A stretch of 64,000 bases of DNA, from positions 35,691-99,690 of the forward strand of contig JAGQDJ010000194.1 of assembly GCA_022885665.1 (NCBI GenBank), read 5' to 3'. The notes under the pieces are model-generated. The model was not told the origin of the DNA. It did no database searches and saw nothing but the letters and a program-made list of their open reading frames with translations. A program made the position numbers and the translations under genes. Of this stretch, positions 36,479-47,200 are shown piece by piece. This DNA is from Triops longicaudatus (lineage: Eukaryota; Arthropoda; Branchiopoda; Notostraca; Triopsidae). Numbering within the stretch: the first letter of the stretch is position 1; each line of letters opens with the position of its first letter.

Positions 36479-38888
36479 ATGACGGCTGTGGCTATTAAGA
36501 AAACTTCCCCTAACGGGAAAGTGAGTTATAAGTTTGCTACCAAGTTAGAAAATGTGTTTAACTCGCGTATTTCCTTAGCTGGCACTGTATATGGATAAAA
36601 GAGACTTCAAGGACAACTTAACGTCCGTCGAACCCATTGGTAAGTTTCTTATAAGATTTGTCTAGGTTTTGCCAAGTTTGAAAGTTCAGTGTTACTCAAA
36701 GAAAAATACAGTAGCGAAGCTCTAAGGAACTTGCAAGAGGTTTCGCAAATAAGTTCACAGAGTTCGTTACTTCAAGTATTCATGTTACTCAAGTGGCGCA
36801 ACTTCGAGCACGTCTTTAACGTAGCGAGATTGGACTTCCATTGTTGCAACACTAGTAGAGGAATAGCAATCACTTCGTGCTTTTGCGAAAAGTTTGGATT
36901 TGCGTAACGGGGATTTTTTAAAAAGAAAGTTAGCGAGATCATACATTTCATTCTCAACCTTTCCATATGCAACTTTTCTTAATGCTGTTTAACGATAGAT
37001 GGCATGACTGCTCCTTTACAGCCACAAGAAATCGTTCAAAAGTTATTATTGTTATCACTTTGGCGCCACGTTACTTGTGACCGAGTGTCGATTAACTTCT
37101 GCACTAGATATTGAAACAGTAGTTGACAAATTTACTCACTATTTGCTTAACAACTGTCAACGGCAAATGTAAACACTTGTTCACTCTATTAGCGAACTAC
37201 GAACTAAGATTGGCATAACGCCTTTAGAGAAATGCCTGTAGACCTTCACAGCTATGCCGCTCTTCTCTGCAGTACATGATTTTCATGCAGTTTTTCCTTG
37301 TATCCATTGCTTGTAATAAATGCATGGTTTAGATGGGGTTGTGGTGGTTAACGAAGACTACTTGCAAGGACGCCACGTGTCCATCCAACTTGTGACAGAA
37401 TTCCGGTACGGTCGCGAAGATGATGAAGTTATGGGATTGTCTTTTGTTCGAGAGTTATGTTTGGCCTCACTGAGCTTAACGCATGAACACGCAGCTACTT
37501 CAAGCAGTTTGACTGAATTTCAAGTAAAATTTAATCAACAAAGGCATTGTTTCTCATAAGTTTCCCAATTGTTCTTTTTTTCTGTTTGAAAACGCGTTCA
37601 TTAGGAAGGACTGCGTCAGAAATACGAGAAATCAGCGTTGCCTTTCCACATTGATTGGCCACGAGGCACCCCGCCGTCAATGGTTTTGTGGCACAAGGAT
37701 TACAAAGGCTCGTTATGTGGAATGCAACACCAACTGCAAATTAGCGTACAGAAAGACGGTGACACGCGGGTTCACAAGAGGTAATTTACCTTAATAAGAA
37801 CAAAAGTCACTGTAATCTTGGCGTGTCATAGGAGTAGCATGTCGTTAACACTTCGTGTAACTCAAATTTTGCCCGATTTGCAAGACGACACAGCAGAGCT
37901 CTGGGGCCACGTGTCGGAACCAAGTTTACCTGCCACGCTAATTAGCCACCCGTTTATGTTTTCACAAGGAAAACTCCATCTCGAGCTTTGCCTGGAAAAG
38001 GCCTTCTTGCAAGCCGGCGATCCGTTAATCGTGAACGTGTCGATTCTCAATCACAGCTATCGATCTGTGAAAAAGATTAAAGTGAGCGCTTGGATTGCGA
38101 AAATAACTCGCTGCGTGGCACTACAATGCGTTTATTCTGTTGCAGACGTCTTTTGTCCAAGCTTATGAGGTTTCCTTTGCTTCAGGTAGAAGAAAGCAAG
38201 ACATTGCCAAGCTGGAATCTTGCGAAGGTTGTCCCATCATGCCCGGCAGCACCTTAAACAGGGTACATTTCTTACCTTAACTGTAGATTAATTGTAAAAA
38301 TATTTAAATTTTATTTTTATATTTTATTTTTAATGTTATTTCCTAATGTATTTACTATTTCAGAGCTATACGCTAGTGACAGACGATATACAAGAAAGCA
38401 AATTGGGCTTAGCCGTGAATTCCTTGGATGATTGGAATGACATACACATTGCTCCTTCAACGCTCTTCGCAGATTCGTCAGAGCCGACCATATTTGGTTT
38501 CATTGTGTCTTACTATGTTAAGGTATGTCAAAGTATGCTAAGATGGTTAGTGTATAGTCACTACTGCTTATTTCTTCCCCGTAATTTCGTTCCCAACGTA
38601 TATGTGAAAAATTCAAAAAATAATAAATTGTTTATTGGGTTTATTACATTTGCTACTGAAAATCCTATTTGTAGAACTTGATGTGTAAAGGTTACTGTTT
38701 TCTAGGTGAAGCTTGTGGTGGATCCCTTAACGACAGTAATAGCGAAGTTGCCAATTATTGTAATCTCCAAAGATGTCCGACAGCCATCTAACGGCAATAG
38801 TTTCCCTTCGCGGCAGTCTTGTTCTTTGGCATATGATCTTGAAAGCGGGAATGTGTTGTTCGAAGACTTTCGTGGCTCGTCGTGTTAG
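36479..38888 (+). CDS. Arrestin (beta/visual class), paralogue 2 with canonical finger loop
   Basis: Exons: 36479-36520, 36579-36639, 37333-37523, 37605-37780, 37832-38081, 38146-38262, 38364-38522, 38706-38888. They give 392 residues. Intron phases match arrestin 1, and exons 2 (61 nt) and 6 (117 nt) have identical lengths in both, which shows tandem duplication. Phosphate-binding lysines (AIKKTSPNG), D23 in KRDF, a canonical finger loop (YGREDDEVMGL, 60-70) and a phosphosensor arginine (R165, LTLRVTQ) are present. In the gate loop N298 replaces the first polar-core Asp and D305 keeps the second. The protein ends FEDFRGSSC: it keeps the FEDF strand that tethers the arrestin tail, but stops before a full AP-2 arginine motif, and no LIEL-type clathrin box is seen. 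Of the pair, this is the likelier GPCR arrestin. The ATG lies in a short first exon, as in arrestin 1. Confidence 0.9.
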
Positions 38889-39464
38889 AATTTTGTGTGT
38901 GTTGAGGGCAATAAGATTGAATTAATTTAATTTATATTAATTAATTTATCTTTTTAATTTATATGAAATTTTTATTGTTGGTAAAATCTCCTGTATGTCT
39001 CTTTTATAGACTATGTTTATGACAGATTTTATTCCGTAAGAATACAGTACGTGAAGAAAGAGATATCCTTTCCACGTTTGGACTTCTCACGTTGTAACTG
39101 TTTCATAAGAATTGAAACGCATGTTTCAAAGTTGCTTTCATTGAAATTTTGGTTTCAATATATCTGAGCTTTTGTTACATTTCTTCATCTCAATTCACTC
39201 CAAGTAGTACAAGTACGTCTATTGGACATATACAAGATGTGTAAATATCGGTAGACGTAAACAAAACGCATAAAATACATTTAAAAGACGCTAAAAGTCG
39301 TGTAAGCTATGAGACTTTCCGTAAAAGGTTTCTCCGCTGGAGGGAAAGCTACGTATAGCGTCATAAACTCGATCGCGATTGTGATTGGTTTGCCTCGTGG
39401 CCCCGCCTTCCTTGCCTTGGTCGCTTTCTAAGCTCTTGTTGAGATTCAAACTTGTCAACAAGAT
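38889..39464. other. Intergenic region, arrestin 2 to CDC23
   Basis: About 575 bp hold the 3' end of arrestin 2 and the promoter/5' UTR of CDC23. The last 170 bp are less AT-rich (39290-39464). No TATA box is obvious. Confidence 0.5.
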
Positions 39465-42400
39465 ATGGCGGGCGCATCGCTTCAAAACTTCATTACTTCG
39501 GACGTAATCCGAGATTTGATGAAAGGCTATATAGAATGTTCTTCAAGGGGTTTGTTAAATAGTGCCAAATGGTAATCAGATTGCCCAAAAAATAAATATA
39601 ATAATTGATATACAATCTAAGGTTAGCTGAACTACATTTCGCCGTCACGGATTGGGCCGGTTACAGTGATCCATCTGCATTAAATACAACCGACCAAGAT
39701 TTGAATCCTTTCGCTCCAGACACTAGTCTAGGTTCCGATTTGTCGATATACGTCAGATCCAAAAGTTATTTTGATCTCAAGGAGTATGACAGGTAAAACA
39801 AATCCGATTAAACAACGTCAAATTAACTTACTTATTTAACTAAGTTGACATCCAGATACTTTTATTCAAGATTAGTTCTGTTACACGCTAACTCACCAAA
39901 AAATGAAAAAACGCTTTAAGATACCTGCAAGTTAAACCTTCCAGCGTGGTTCTTACAGTTCGAAAATAATAAAAATGCTTGAAATTATAAAATAAAAATA
40001 TGCTTCTGCCATTTATAGGTGTACTTACTTTACTGACAAGTGCAAAAGCCCCAAAGGCCGCTTTCTTCATTACTACTCACGGTTCTTGTCCGGTGAAAAG
40101 AAGCATGTCGAGCAAATGGTGGAAAGTACAGGTAAAATGTCGTTTAATTCCAGGTAGACTTCAAAAAAATGTTTAATAGAAAACCTTTATATAAAAACTT
40201 TTAAATTAAGTTTATTTTTGTTAATCTATTTTCCCTCTTTTTGTAGCGGTGCAAGATATGAGCAAAGCTTTGTATTTAAGGCTACTACAAGCAGACTTAT
40301 CCAAAGCTAAAGAAGATGGAAAACTTGACGGCTTCTGCATGTATTTGTACGGCGTCGTTTTGCGCAAACTAGGATTACCTCAAGCTTTGGAAACCTTAAC
40401 TGAAGCTGTCAAAATGGAGCCTTTACACTGGGGAGCCTGGCTCGAGTTAGCCCAACTCATTCCGACCATAGAAACTGTAATTTTCCCTTTTTTCGTTTTT
40501 ATGATTAGCTTTTAAGCAAAGCAATTTAAATACATTGTTTAACAGTTCAAATAATTTGGTCATTTCTGTTTCAATTTAATATGAATTTACTAAAAATCGT
40601 AAAAATCTTAAAAGTAAATTATTATAATTATTCACTATTATTAATTATTATTATCGTAAAATTTCATTTTAATTCAAAATAATTGACTCGGTCTTTGTTT
40701 TTCCAAGGTTGACAAGCTTGACTTGCCAGATCACTGGATCCGCAAGTTTTTTATGGGCTACTTATTCACCGAGCTGCAACTCAACGAATCTGCCTTAGCG
40801 ATTTACGACGAGCTGAGTGAAACTTGCTTCCAACGAAGCACTTACGTCAAATCACAGATCGGAATTGCGTTCAATAACTTAACTGGTATTAAATCGACGA
40901 TTTTTTCGATTTTTTTCCTTTTATTTTTTATATTGTTCCTTTTATTTTTTTTATTTTTTTTCTATTTTTTCCTTAAAAATTACTATTATTATTTGTATTA
41001 TTTCACGTTACTCGCAATTTTTAGATAAATATATCTTGCCAATTTCGTGTCTAATTTTATTTCATTTTTAATTTTTCTTATTATTACTTTTTTATGTAAA
41101 TGAACGCGGATAAATTGAACCTAGATGCTGAACGAGCGATGAGCGCGTTCGTGGAAGTTCGCGAAGACGATCCCATGCGCTTAGAAGATATGGATGTCTA
41201 TTCGAATATCCTTTACGTTCGCGAGCTTCGGGTCGAATTAGCCCATCTGGCCCACCATGTCGCCGAAATCGACCCGTACCGGTCTGAAACTTGCTGCATA
41301 ATCGGTACGCACCTCAATGACTTACAAAATGTACCTAGTATCGTACCAACTCACTATTTCTGATTTAGGAAACTATTACAGCTTACGCGGCCAACATGAA
41401 AAAGCGTTACTGTATTTCCAGCGAGCTTTAAAACTCTGCCCGTCGAATTACTTGGTTTGGACGCTCATGGGACACGAGTACATCGAGTTAAAGAACACCA
41501 ACGGCGCTATTCAGAGTTACAGACAAGCCATTGGTACTTTGCAAAACCTTAATTACTTTTAATTTACTTTTACTTTATGGAAAATTATTTATAATGATTT
41601 AATTTAATGATTTTCTTTATAAAAAGTTGATTTAATAATGTAGTATAATTATTTAATGTAATTAATTCAATAAGTACACCATTAAAACTTAGGCCTATAA
41701 AGAGTATTTACGTATGCCTTAAAACAAAACGCGTTTAAATGTTACTGAGCTAACTTTTTTGTTGTAGGAAACCTTATAATTTTGTATTTAAAGTTAATTT
41801 CTTTTGTGTCTTTCTCTAAAGCTGTCAATTATCGTTTTTTTGGTTTAATTTACCTTATTTTCAAGAATTTTTCTTTAATTCTTGCTATTTGCGAAGTGTT
41901 TATTTTCTTGAAGATTTTAATTATTTATTTTACTATTTTCAGTTAACTGTAATTTATATATTTTTATAGTTTTTGTCTAATTTTTGTCGAATTTATAGTT
42001 TTTGTGTTGAATTTTTGTCGATTTTTTGGTCGAATTTTTGTATAATTTATAATTTTTGTAGAATTTTTTTTGGAATTTTTGTGTAATTTATAGTTTTTGG
42101 GTAATTTTTTGTCTAATTTCTTTCTAATTTTTTGTAGAATTTTTGTGCCATTTATAGTTTTTGGTCAATTTATATATTTTTATTTTATACATTCAATTAC
42201 TATTTTTTACAATTTAGAGTATTTTTTGGTACTTAAAACGATTTTCTTAAAGACTTTAAAATTTCAACGTTTTTTGTTCATTCAGAGATCAACAAGCGGG
42301 ACTACAGAGCGTGGTACGGGCTTGGCCAGACTTACGAAATCTTGAAGATGCCCTATTACTGCGTCTATTACTACCGGAAGGCCCAAGCGCTGCGACCTTT

Positions 42401-43298
42401 CGATTCGCGGATGATCGTCGCCTTGGGTGACGCGTATGACAAGCTGGATCGTCCGCATGACGCGAAGAAGTGTTACATGAAAGCGCACGCGGCCGGGGAC
42501 TTGGAAGCCATTTCGTTATTGCGATTGGCGCGGCTTTACGAGCGTTTGAAAGAAGTGGAATTGGCGGCTGTGGCGTATACAGATTACTTGCAAGAAACGG
42601 CAGACGTGGTGGCGGAAGTAGGCGGCCCTCATGCGTCAGCGTACCTGTTTTTGGCCAACTTTTACCTGCAAAAAGGCTGCAACTTGGACAAAGCGTTCAG
42701 TTACGCCCAAAAATGTACCAGTTGTCAAGAAGTAGGATTTATATCCTATGATTTTTAGTTAAATTTTAGATAAATTAATATATATGGAATAAAATAATAA
42801 ATAGAATAAATGTAAAAAATAATAAATAGAATAAATTTAAAAAATAATAAATAGAATAAATTTAAAAAATAAATAGAATAAATTTAAAAAATAATAAATA
42901 GAATAAATTTAAAAAATAAATAGAATAAATTAAAAAAAATAGTAAATAAAGTAAATAATTAACGTAAATCCAAAGTTTTTTTTAGATAATTTACTCACTG
43001 TTGAGCAGCACTAAGGAGTTGTGTAATAAGGTAGAAAATAATTGTATTTTTCTTCTTTTCCTTTTGCAGACCAAAGAAGAAGCTAAAGCATTACTAAGAG
43101 AAATCGCACAGTTGAGGTCACAGGAAGATAAAACTGCTCAGGTATTAACTTTTACGTTTAGTCATTCGTTTTATCCTTTCTTAACTAATCGTGTGATTTG
43201 GCTAGGACGCAGAGAGTTCGGTGAATCGGTGTAATTTCGTACTTCCAGACCGCGTCACTCCTGAACCTGACGCCATGAACCTAACGTTATCCCCATAA
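39465..43298 (+). CDS. CDC23: Anaphase-promoting complex subunit CDC23/APC8
   Basis: Exons: 39465-39571, 39622-39792, 40019-40131, 40247-40476, 40708-40885, 41125-41304, 41369-41533, 42286-42731, 43070-43141, 43206-43298. They give 584 residues, against about 600 in vertebrates. CDC23 is a TPR scaffold subunit of the APC/C ubiquitin ligase that degrades cyclins and securin in mitosis. Family landmarks in order: RGLLNSAKWLAEL near the start, KSYFDLKEYDR (about 83-93), YLYGVVLRKLG, then TPR units such as GNYYSLRGQHEKAL, TLMGHEYIELKNTNGAI, AWYGLGQTYEILKMPYYC and ALGDAYDKLDRPHDAKKCY, and a short tail ending MNLTLSP like vertebrate CDC23. The exon 6 acceptor (AACCTAG at 41124) is weak, but phase and TPR alignment support it. 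Introns 7 and 8 carry tandem repeats. A poly(A) signal lies just after the stop. Confidence 0.95.
41958..42180 (+). repeat. Degenerate T-rich tandem repeat in CDC23 intron 7
   Basis: Units like GAATTTTTGTGTAATTTATAG followed by TTTTTG repeat about six times with variable length. The tract is not coding. Confidence 0.7.
42786..42957 (+). repeat. A-rich minisatellite in CDC23 intron 8
   Basis: The unit AAATAGAATAAATTTAAAA, with or without an extra AAATAAT, is repeated about seven times over 170 bp. Confidence 0.85.
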
Positions 43299-44114
43299 AA
43301 ACGAAATAAATGATTTTTTTCCGCCGTCAAGCTTTTTTTTAGAATGTACAGAATATGAGAAATGTGCATTCGTTGTGCACACGCAGTTTCTTCGTTCAGT
43401 TTCTTGACAAACCCGTTGTTTTCAAATAAACATCATACTCGAGAAATTTGTCTAGACAAGTTATGGTACAACGTAATATTAACTATAATGTTTACTAGTT
43501 AAAGCTACTATACTGTATAAAGCTATTACAATATATTATTTAGTAGATAAAATTGTCTAAAAATGGAAGAATTATTTGAATGATAAGAAAATAGTTGTAC
43601 ACAATCCTTATTTCTATTAATTCTAACTGCATTTATCCTAGCGTAACTTTTTACGTGCAGACAGGGAACAAGTGTAGCTACTTTCTTTAAATCACAGGAA
43701 TTTAAAAGAACAGCTTCCAATTTCAACGCAAAGCGTCAAAGCCTTGTTTTGCTCGCTTCAAGAACCCGCGCTTCGCTTTCTATCGCCCATCACGCTTAAT
43801 CAAGCCCAGTGTTCGATTCTTACCATATCGATAGTTAGTATCGATAGTTAAGTAATGTCGGAATTCGGGATGTGTCATTTGGACAGTGCTCATTTGTGTG
43901 TGTTTTTTCCTCTTGGGGATCTCGTTCGGGATCCCTAAAAGCGTGCAACGAAAGGCATGGATGATGGACAACTAGAATTTCGTCTTGCCAAATCGTCCCA
44001 GCATTCGGTGGGTGGTGCAAAAGCCGTGCAAAGGCCAAGGCCAACTCCTCACAGCAAAAGCAATAGGCCTGTCGCCCCATCCTCCCTCCTCCTCCCCCTC
44101 CTGCTGCCAACAAC
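43299..44114. other. Intergenic region and 5' leader of TSC22D long form
   Basis: The first 500 bp are AT-rich. From about 43,830 the sequence becomes GC-rich and runs into the long first exon of TSC22D. An upstream reading frame begins at 43957. Confidence 0.55.
43305..43310 (+). promoter_or_regulatory. CDC23 poly(A) signal
   Basis: AATAAA begins seven bases after the CDC23 stop codon and is followed by a T-rich stretch. The 3' UTR would be very short. Confidence 0.6.
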
Positions 44115-44217
44115 ATGGCGGAGTATCACCAGCCAAAAACAAACACCACCAACAACTTGGTGCTCACCCTCGAGCCGCCAGTTCCACCAAGAACCACCAC
44201 GGAAACACTCCGGATAA
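43957..44217 (+). other. Upstream ORF overlapping the TSC22D start
   Basis: An ATG in a good context (AAAGGCATGG) opens 86 codons in a different frame from TSC22D and runs 103 nt past the main ATG at 44115. If it lies in the mRNA leader it should reduce initiation at the main start. Its peptide has no family resemblance. Transcript 5' ends are unknown. Confidence 0.4.
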
Positions 44218-47200
44218 GCGAGCTGGGATTGGCAACGGCGGCAGCACTCTTGTCGCGTCCAGCGGCCATGACCACCATTACTACCACCACGGCCACCAGC
44301 ACTCCTTACTCGTTTGATCTTCCAACTAGCTCATACAACACTACTAACAATGATTACACTCCTATAGGCGCGCGGAAGAAGTCGACATCGTTCCAAATCA
44401 CGAGCGTCGTCAGCTCGCATGCCAGCAACGACGGCGCCGACGACTCAGCCGACGACATGGACGACTCCCATGCCGAAGACGGCTCCGACCTGGGCGACAA
44501 CAACTCCAGCAAGTGCGCCGAGACGCCCAGCGCCAGCTGCTCCGAAGACGCCTACTCCAGGTCCGAGGACGGCTTGGCGACCGTGGCGCCCCCCTTCATC
44601 CAGGTGACGCCCGCTCACCATCCACAGGACACGAACTCGGTGACGATCAGTGAGAGCCAGTCCGTGGGCGCTAGGACTACGACGAGCGCCGTTTCCCCCA
44701 GTAGTGCCTTGGCTCCGCCCCCTGTTGCCTCGACGCCCTCGTCGTCGTCTTCGGCCGCCTCCAGCGCCGGCAACCCGCCCGAGGCCGGGAAAGCCGCGCC
44801 CTCGGAAGCTGACAAAGACCAGCAGTGGCAAACGCGGTTCAAAGTCGTCAAGATCGAGAGCCAAGAACCCTTCCGGCGCGGCAGATGGCTCTGCATGGAC
44901 TTCCTCGACCATCCCTCCATACAGCCGAGTCTCTCCAGGGAAGAGTCCGGCTCCAACAACTCGAGCAACGCCAGCTCAGTGCACTACGTGCCTGGCGAGA
45001 ACCCGATTGCCGAGCACCCGCTGGGCCAATTGGCCGAAGAGCCGGTGCTCGTTGGTTTGCCCGCGGGCCACCCGTCGCAGCACCCGATGCATGCAGCCCC
45101 AGTTCAGTCAGTCCCCACCAGCGCAGTCTTGCCACAAGCCACGCCGCTCCAGGCGAACTTCTTGCCCAATACTTCCACTCACTACGCGGCCCCAGGCGCC
45201 ACTTATTCCCCAGCATTGCCCTCCGTAGCGCCGCCGGTGGTCAGTTTCGCAGTCACCAACCCAGCCGGGGCCTACAGCTCCACTGTCTACCCCCCGGGCG
45301 CGGCTCCCGTGCCCAGTTACCCCAACCCCACGGTTTACCCGCCCACAGGCGGCGCCATTGTGCCCCCAGCGCATTACACCTCCCAGCCCGCCCCCATAGG
45401 CGTGTACGCCAGTGGCGCACCAGTGCCGCAGTTCGTAACGCCGCCCATAGCAGTAGTGGCGCCAGTGGCGCAGGTCTTGCCTCCGCAGAACTACCCTGCG
45501 TACGGCGTGGCGACGTCCTTTGCCCCGGCGCCCAGCAGTTCCACCGCGTTTCAGGCGTATGCCCAGGCGCCGGCTAGTTACACAGCCACGCCCATTCCGC
45601 AACCAGCGTACGTGCCGAGCGCCACGCCCGTTTCGACTTACGCAGCCTATCAGCCGCCGCAGGCATACGTGCCGCCCGCTAGCAGCGTGCCAACGTATGC
45701 CGCAGCGGTGACGAGCACGCCGACGCAGTTTGTGGTGCCGCCCGTTGCCATGGCGACGGCCCCGCCGGTAAGTACTCCCAGCGTGGCCGAAACGGCATCG
45801 AAAGTGGTGTTGCCCGCGGCCGTGAGCGTTGCACCAGCGACGATCCCAATACTTTTACCGCAGACGGCATTGCCCATAGCTGTTACCAGTACCTCTTCCA
45901 CGTCAGCTTCCTCCATCCCGATCAGTAGTACAGTGGCTCCACCACCCACCACCGTCGCTGCAGCGCCGTTATTACCTACCGTTATGGGCGACGAAGGCAT
46001 TGGCGGCGAAGAACCTAATAGGTAAGTGTTCTTTTCATTTGTGCTTCCAAACATTTGTCTGCCACCACCTTGACTGAGTGTAAGGCCTTTGAGCCGTTCC
46101 TCATCTCATGACGTAAAGCGGAGTTTACAACTGTCTACCTCTGAGGCAGACTTAGCAGCGTATCATCCAGTTTGAGACGCGCATGCGAAAGTGTGAATAA
46201 AAAAAGACAGAGAAAGGAGCAAGGCTATGTCATTAAGGAGCATTGAATGCACTCAGAACTTGTGCTCGAAAAGTTAAAGCTGCGACGTCACGGGTTAAGA
46301 TTGAAAAAAGTCGGAGCAACGTATTCCAAAGGACTAGCGAGTTGCACTCGGTGCAGCACTAAACTTCGAACGAAAAGGCCAGGCGCTGTGAATACAAGGC
46401 TTGCCACGCAAGAATGAAAGTTGGCCCAGCAATAGCTTCGCGATGGTAGAATTCATTATTGCCCAAGTAGTGAGATAGCAAGGTTGGCTGCATTTACTGC
46501 CAGTAAGAGCTGAACCGCGTTTCAGAAGGCTTTGAGAATGCTAAACAGAGAATGAGTTAGATACGGGTGAAGGAAATGTTAAGAGAAAGAAATGGAATTG
46601 TTTTCTCTTTTGGGGAGGGAATTATGGGTGGCTTTAATCTTTCATGTCTAGCGCGGTTGTTTCCGTGCGGGAAGAGCGTGTCTGGCGTGGAAGTATTGGA
46701 AAATCAATGGCACTCGTAACGTGACGTTGAATCGATACGAGGAATGGCCGTGGCTCGAAAATTTCAGACAGGCACCGATGTTTTAGCTTGAAAGCCACGC
46801 TATTGACATACCACTGGGTAGAAAGACTGTTTTTGTGGTTACCTGGAGTTTATTTTCCGAACGATTGAGGCTATTGTAAGATTAAAAGGAAAATGTGTTT
46901 AAGTGCATTCTTTCCAGGTTCTGGGTTAAATTTGGTCAAGTATGAAAGAAGAGTTATCATTAAATTGGGGACACTGTGTACTCCGAGGTGCATTATCTGG
47001 ACAAAAGCATTGCGTTGCCAAATATGATCATAAATCCGTGTTGGGTCATAAATAATATGGTCGTAAATCGTCATAAATTTCCATCATAAGCAGTTGATGG
47101 TGGAGCATATTAGATGTTAAGCAACTCGGTCCTGATTACGCACATGGCAGAGTGCAAAAGTCAGCTGTCAAGTGTGATAAGAGACCTAAACAAAAATAGA

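Noticed and set aside
44419..46054. Many long overlapping frames on both strands within the TSC22D first exon
   Set aside because: They are explained by the GC-rich, low-complexity TSC22D coding exon; only the 44115 frame carries family motifs.
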